A stretch of DNA of 64,000 nucleotides from Devosia sp. ZB163 (lineage in GTDB: Bacteria > Pseudomonadota > Alphaproteobacteria > Rhizobiales > Devosiaceae), in the NCBI RefSeq assembly GCF_028613635.1, contig NZ_JAQRMY010000001.1, positions 972,331-1,036,330 on the forward strand. Direction: 5' to 3'. The translations under genes were made by a program, and so were the position numbers. The notes beneath the pieces are model-generated. The model did not search any database and was not told the DNA's origin. It worked only from the letters and a program-made list of their open reading frames with translations. This document shows positions 61,417 through 64,000 of this stretch, piece by piece. Within the stretch, counting starts at the first letter, position 1. The number at the start of each line of letters is the position of its first letter.

Positions 61417-62766
61417 TCAGTTCCCGCTCAGGTACCGGTGGATGCTCTCGGCCGCGTCGCGCCCCTGTGCGACGGCGGTCACGGTCAGGTCGTCGCCCTT
61501 GTCGATGCAGTCACCGCCGGCCCAGATGCCGGGTCGCGATGTCCGGCCCTCGTCGTCGACGGCGATGCGGCCGCCGCGAAGCTCGAGCCCGGCTGCCGTC
61601 TCGTCATCGAGCGTCTGGCCGATGGCCTTGAACACCTGGTCGGCCGGCAGCGTCAGCGTGTGGCCCATGCCGACGAGCCGCCCGTCCTTGAGCTGCGTGT
61701 ATTCGAGCTCGATGCCGGTGACCTTGCCGTTCTCGCTCAGCACCCGCTTGGGCTGGAGCCAGTGACGGATCGTAACGCCCTTGGCAGCCGCCAGTTCCTG
61801 CTCGAAGCCCGAGGCGTTCATGTTCTCCTGGCCGCGCCGGTAGCAGATGGTGACGTCCTCGGCGCCCAGCAGCTTGCTCTGCACCGCCGCGTCGATGGCC
61901 GTCATGCCGCCGCCGATCACCACGACGCGCCGACCCACGGGGAGCTTCGAGAGATCGTCGCTCTGGCGCAGCTCGGCGATGAAGTCGACCGCGTCGGTCA
62001 GCCCGTCGCCGGCCGTCTGTTCGCCCTCGGCCCGCAGCGCATTGACGCCGCCCAGTCCGATCCCGAGGAACACCGCGTCATGCGTACCCATCAGGCCGTC
62101 GAGCGTCAGGTCCCCGCCAAGCCGCTGGCCCAGTGAGATCTCGATGCCGCCGATGGCGGTGACATAGTCCACTTCCGCCTGCGCGAAGCCGTCGGGTGTC
62201 TTGTAGCTGGCGATGCCATATTCATTGAGCCCGCCTGCCTTGGGCCGCGCGTCATAGATGACGACGTCGTGCCCGTGCATGGAGAGCCGGTGCGCCGCGG
62301 CGAGGCCGGCCGGGCCGGCGCCGACGACGGCGACCGTCTTGCCGCTCGAGGGCGCGCGCGTGAAGAACTGCGCGTTCTCCTCCATGGCGATATCGGTGGC
62401 GTAGCGCTGGAGCTGGCCGATCTTGACCGGCTTGCCCTCCGCCTCCTCGCGCACGCAGGCCTCTTCGCACAGCTGCTCGGTGGGGCAGACGCGGGCGCAC
62501 ATGCCGCCCAGGATGTTCTGCTCGAAGATCGTCTCGGCCGCGCCCAGCGGATTGTCCGTCGAGATCTCCCGGATGAACAGCGGGATATCGATCGATGTCG
62601 GGCACGCGTTCATGCACGGCGCATCGAAACAGAAATAGCATCGGTCGGCTTCGACGAATGCTTCGTGCTTGTCGAGCGGTGGATGCAGGTCCGAAAAATT
62701 GCGTGCGTACTGCCCCGGCTCGAGCCGGCCCGCCGAAATGCCGTTCTTGAGCATACCCTCGCTCAT
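61417..62766 (-). CDS. preT: NAD-dependent dihydropyrimidine dehydrogenase subunit PreT
   Basis: 449 residues, related to glutamate synthase small subunit. N-terminal Fe-S cluster cysteines CYFCFDAPCMNACPTSIDIP and GGMCARVCPTEQLCEEACV; FAD-binding VAVVGAGPAGLAAAHRLSM; NAD-binding RVVVIGGGMTAIDAAVQSKL; C-terminal GIWAGGDCIDKGDDLTVTAV. It feeds electrons from NADH to PreA. It is the first gene of the preTA operon, with a RutR-box-like sequence 60 bases upstream of the ATG. Confidence 0.95.
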   Translation of the reverse strand: MSEGMLKNGISAGRLEPGQYARNFSDLHPPLDKHEAFVEADRCYFCFDAPCMNACPTSIDIPLFIREISTDNPLGAAETIFEQNILGGMCARVCPTEQLCEEACVREEAEGKPVKIGQLQRYATDIAMEENAQFFTRAPSSGKTVAVVGAGPAGLAAAHRLSMHGHDVVIYDARPKAGGLNEYGIASYKTPDGFAQAEVDYVTAIGGIEISLGQRLGGDLTLDGLMGTHDAVFLGIGLGGVNALRAEGEQTAGDGLTDAVDFIAELRQSDDLSKLPVGRRVVVIGGGMTAIDAAVQSKLLGAEDVTICYRRGQENMNASGFEQELAAAKGVTIRHWLQPKRVLSENGKVTGIELEYTQLKDGRLVGMGHTLTLPADQVFKAIGQTLDDETAAGLELRGGRIAVDDEGRTSRPGIWAGGDCIDKGDDLTVTAVAQGRDAAESIHRYLSGN

Positions 62767-63222
62767 CGACAGCTCCCTCTCTCCTTAGAGCCATTCCAGG
62801 TTGGACGCTAACGCAGCGCCGAAATTTTATCAATTGGTCAAAAATAGGAAAGTTGTGCCGGCCGGCGAGGTCCCGTTTCGGGGCCAAAAGGACCCGGAGG
62901 AGGCTGTTTTCGTCGCTCCGGATACGCCGGAAAGAGGGGATTTCACGCAATATCCGGCCCATTGTGGCCACATTTGCCCCGCGCGCCGGCGTCTGGCGCT
63001 GAGGCACGTACCCATCGGGTGAAAGAATGTCGCACCCGCCTATCCCTTATGGAGTCTTGGTTAACGCCGGACAAGTTTCTGGAATGTCGCGGAAAAATCT
63101 AACGATCTGGGTAAGGACTACTGATGCATTTACGCAACGGTTGCATTTGCAGGGGCCGTATTCAGATTCGGTTCATATTCTCGCCACACCACCAGAGCCT
63201 TCTCCCGCCGTGTTAAACAAGC
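62767..63222. promoter_or_regulatory. Intergenic region, preT / RlpA-like gene
   Basis: 455 bases separating divergent genes, less G+C-rich than the flanks, especially 63010-63222. It holds the RutR-box-like site at 62826-62841 near preT. I find no convincing small gene and no clear promoter motif for the RlpA-like gene. Confidence 0.5.
62826..62841. promoter_or_regulatory. RutR-box-like site upstream of preT
   Basis: TTTATCAATTGGTCAA matches 12 of 14 specified bases of TTGACCA-NN-TGGTCAA, with a perfect right half. It lies 60 bases before the preT start on the minus strand. It links preTA to the RutR protein encoded at 55530. Confidence 0.65.
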
Positions 63223-63591
63223 GTGAGTAGTCCAAGGTTGAATAAGAAGATTGTTGCGGTCGCCGCCCTGGTGGCAGGTCTTGCGTTCTCTGTCACCGGT
63301 GCGATGGCTCAATGCGGTGGTGCGTCCTGGTACGGTCCGGGATTCCACGGCAAGAAGACGGCTTCGGGCGAGCAGTTCAACCAGAATGCCATGACTGCGG
63401 CCCACAAGAGTCTTCCCCTCGGCAGCGTCGTGAAGGTCACGAACCAGCGTACGGGGAAGTCCATCCAGGTCACGATCAACGATCGTGGTCCCTTCGTTAA
63501 GGGCCGTATCATCGACCTCTCCAAGGCGGCCGCCGCCAAGCTCGGCACCGAGCAATCGGGTGTGGGCAGCGTGTGCATCGCCAAGCTCTGA
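63223..63591 (+). CDS. RlpA-like double-psi beta-barrel protein, secreted
   Basis: 122 residues: a signal peptide (KKIVAVAALVAGLAFSVTGA, cleavage after AMA), then a RlpA/DPBB domain GGASWYGPGFHGKKTASGEQ, TAAHKSLPLGSVVKVTNQRT, and VTINDRGPFVKGRIIDLSKA. RlpA proteins are septal lytic transglycosylases acting on denuded peptidoglycan; this short form lacks the SPOR domain. GTG 63223 is used; TTG at 63238 gives a cleaner signal peptide (LNKKIVAV) and is equally likely. A strong terminator follows. Confidence 0.88.
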   Translation: MSSPRLNKKIVAVAALVAGLAFSVTGAMAQCGGASWYGPGFHGKKTASGEQFNQNAMTAAHKSLPLGSVVKVTNQRTGKSIQVTINDRGPFVKGRIIDLSKAAAAKLGTEQSGVGSVCIAKL

Positions 63592-63635
63592 CCTTGTCGG
63601 AACACGTTCCGGCACAGCTGTCAGGCACAAAGATC

Positions 63636-63669
63636 AAGGGGCCGCTCCGGGGAAATGGGGCGGCCCCTT
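63636..63669 (+). terminator. Rho-independent terminator after RlpA-like gene
   Basis: AAGGGGCCGC at 63636-63645 pairs with GCGGCCCCTT at 63660-63669, followed by TCCGTTTCC. It lies 45 bases past the stop. Confidence 0.8.
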
Positions 63670-63772
63670 TCCGTTTCCGAAAGGTTAACGCCGGACGGCC
63701 TCAGAGGTCGTTGGCGGCGTTCAGTTCCTTGGGCGTCAGCCCGTCGCCCTCGGGATCGAGCGGGCTGAGGGG

Positions 63773-63916
63773 CTAGAGGCCGATCTGCGCCTCGATATCG
63801 ACCGCCAGCTTGGTGAGGTCGAGATCGGCGACCTTCTCGACCTTCTGGCGGGCAAGCGCATGTTTCAGCGCTTCCTCGATCTGCTGGGCCCGCAGGCTCT
63901 CGTCATCCGTTGCCAT
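63773..63916 (-). CDS. Small hypothetical protein (47 residues)
   Basis: MATDDESLRAQQIEEALKHA opens a charged, helical 47-residue protein ending in AVDIEAQIGL at a TAG. The ATG overlaps the end of the gene upstream by 14 bases, which supports translation. No family recognised. After the TAG the same frame continues for 23 codons (63701-63772) with an EF-hand-like motif, DPEGDGLTPKEL, and stops at TGA; read-through, a lost longer gene or chance are all possible. Confidence 0.5.
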   Translation of the reverse strand: MATDDESLRAQQIEEALKHALARQKVEKVADLDLTKLAVDIEAQIGL

Positions 63917-64000
63917 CGATCTTGATCCCCCCTTCGTCGACGCGGATCTCAAGCGCCGGTCGCTGCGACTCCTGGTAGGCGATGTAAACGCCGAAGCCGA
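63903..64000 (-). CDS. C-terminal fragment of a gene running off the window
   Basis: The visible 31 residues read GFGVYIAYQESQRPALEIRV then DEGGIKIDGNG and a TGA stop at 63903-63905. The hydrophobic opening followed by a polar tail suggests a membrane-anchored protein with a short C-terminal domain. The start is beyond the window, so no family call is made. Confidence 0.5.
   Translation of the reverse strand, partial: GFGVYIAYQESQRPALEIRVDEGGIKIDGNG

Noticed and set aside
1-64000. tRNA, rRNA, riboswitch and insertion-sequence transposase genes
   Set aside because: None was recognised while reading both strands; a covariance-model search would be needed to exclude small structured RNAs.

Overview
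The window is a GC-rich (roughly two thirds G+C by eye) chromosomal segment from an alphaproteobacterium. Many carbohydrate ABC importers, RpiR/LacI/AraC-controlled sugar loci, a reductive pyrimidine pathway with a RutR-type regulator, a dense cluster of GANTC (CcrM) sites and abundant GC-rich intergenic palindromes fit Hyphomicrobiales, most likely a Devosia-like genus. The genus is an inference. No rRNA, tRNA, CRISPR array, phage or classical insertion sequence was recognised.

Layout. 1-5.6 kb: the 3' end of a sugar ABC ATPase, hydroxypyruvate isomerase, an FAD-linked oxidase, an isochorismatase-like hydrolase and an M81/MlrC peptidase. The MlrC gene ends an operon of sugar-binding protein and two permeases (5.6-8.6 kb), which diverges from the cognate ATPase and an RpiR regulator (8.8-10.8 kb). 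10.9-24.0 kb: signalling block with an HD-GYP phosphodiesterase, then STAS-cheY-cheA-cheW-mcp-mcp-cheW-cheR-cheB and an unusual MCP-like soluble protein, mostly overlapping by 4 bases. 24.5-32.7 kb: LacI regulator, two permeases, a binding protein and two ADP-ribosylglycohydrolase-family enzymes. 32.8-42.8 kb: CoA-transferase plus CitE-like lyase, AraC regulator divergent from a GH4 glycosidase, a FliK-like and FlhB-like pair, a D-threonine-aldolase-like enzyme and a GH20 hexosaminidase. 42.9-44.7 kb: a PAS-GGDEF-EAL protein.

44.8-62.8 kb is organised around reductive pyrimidine catabolism. PreT/PreA would reduce uracil or thymine, HydA opens the ring, an M20 amidohydrolase releases beta-alanine, an omega-aminotransferase gives malonate semialdehyde, and an MmsA-type dehydrogenase gives the acyl-CoA. 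A four-gene NMT1-type ABC importer sits in the same operon, and RutR is encoded divergently. RutR-box-like sites lie in front of both the rutR/aminotransferase pair and preTA. A TupA-like ATP-grasp protein, a DMT exporter, DoxX, a diguanylate cyclase and a molbindin separate rutR from preTA. The window ends with an RlpA-like protein and small undescribed genes.

The most unusual signal is a family of GC-rich two-arm palindromes resembling REPINs: a left arm, a spacer of about 28 bases, and an inverted right arm. Two DUF559 (Vsr-like nuclease fold) genes sit inside the pyrimidine operon. Each is packaged identically: right arm, DUF559 gene, left arm, 28 bases, right arm. They use two different repeat subfamilies. 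This suggests a nuclease-repeat partnership analogous to RAYT/REPIN but built on a different enzyme. Related repeats without a gene are scattered through the window, encode the C-terminus of one ADP-ribosylglycohydrolase, and occur in frame inside the MCP-like gene.
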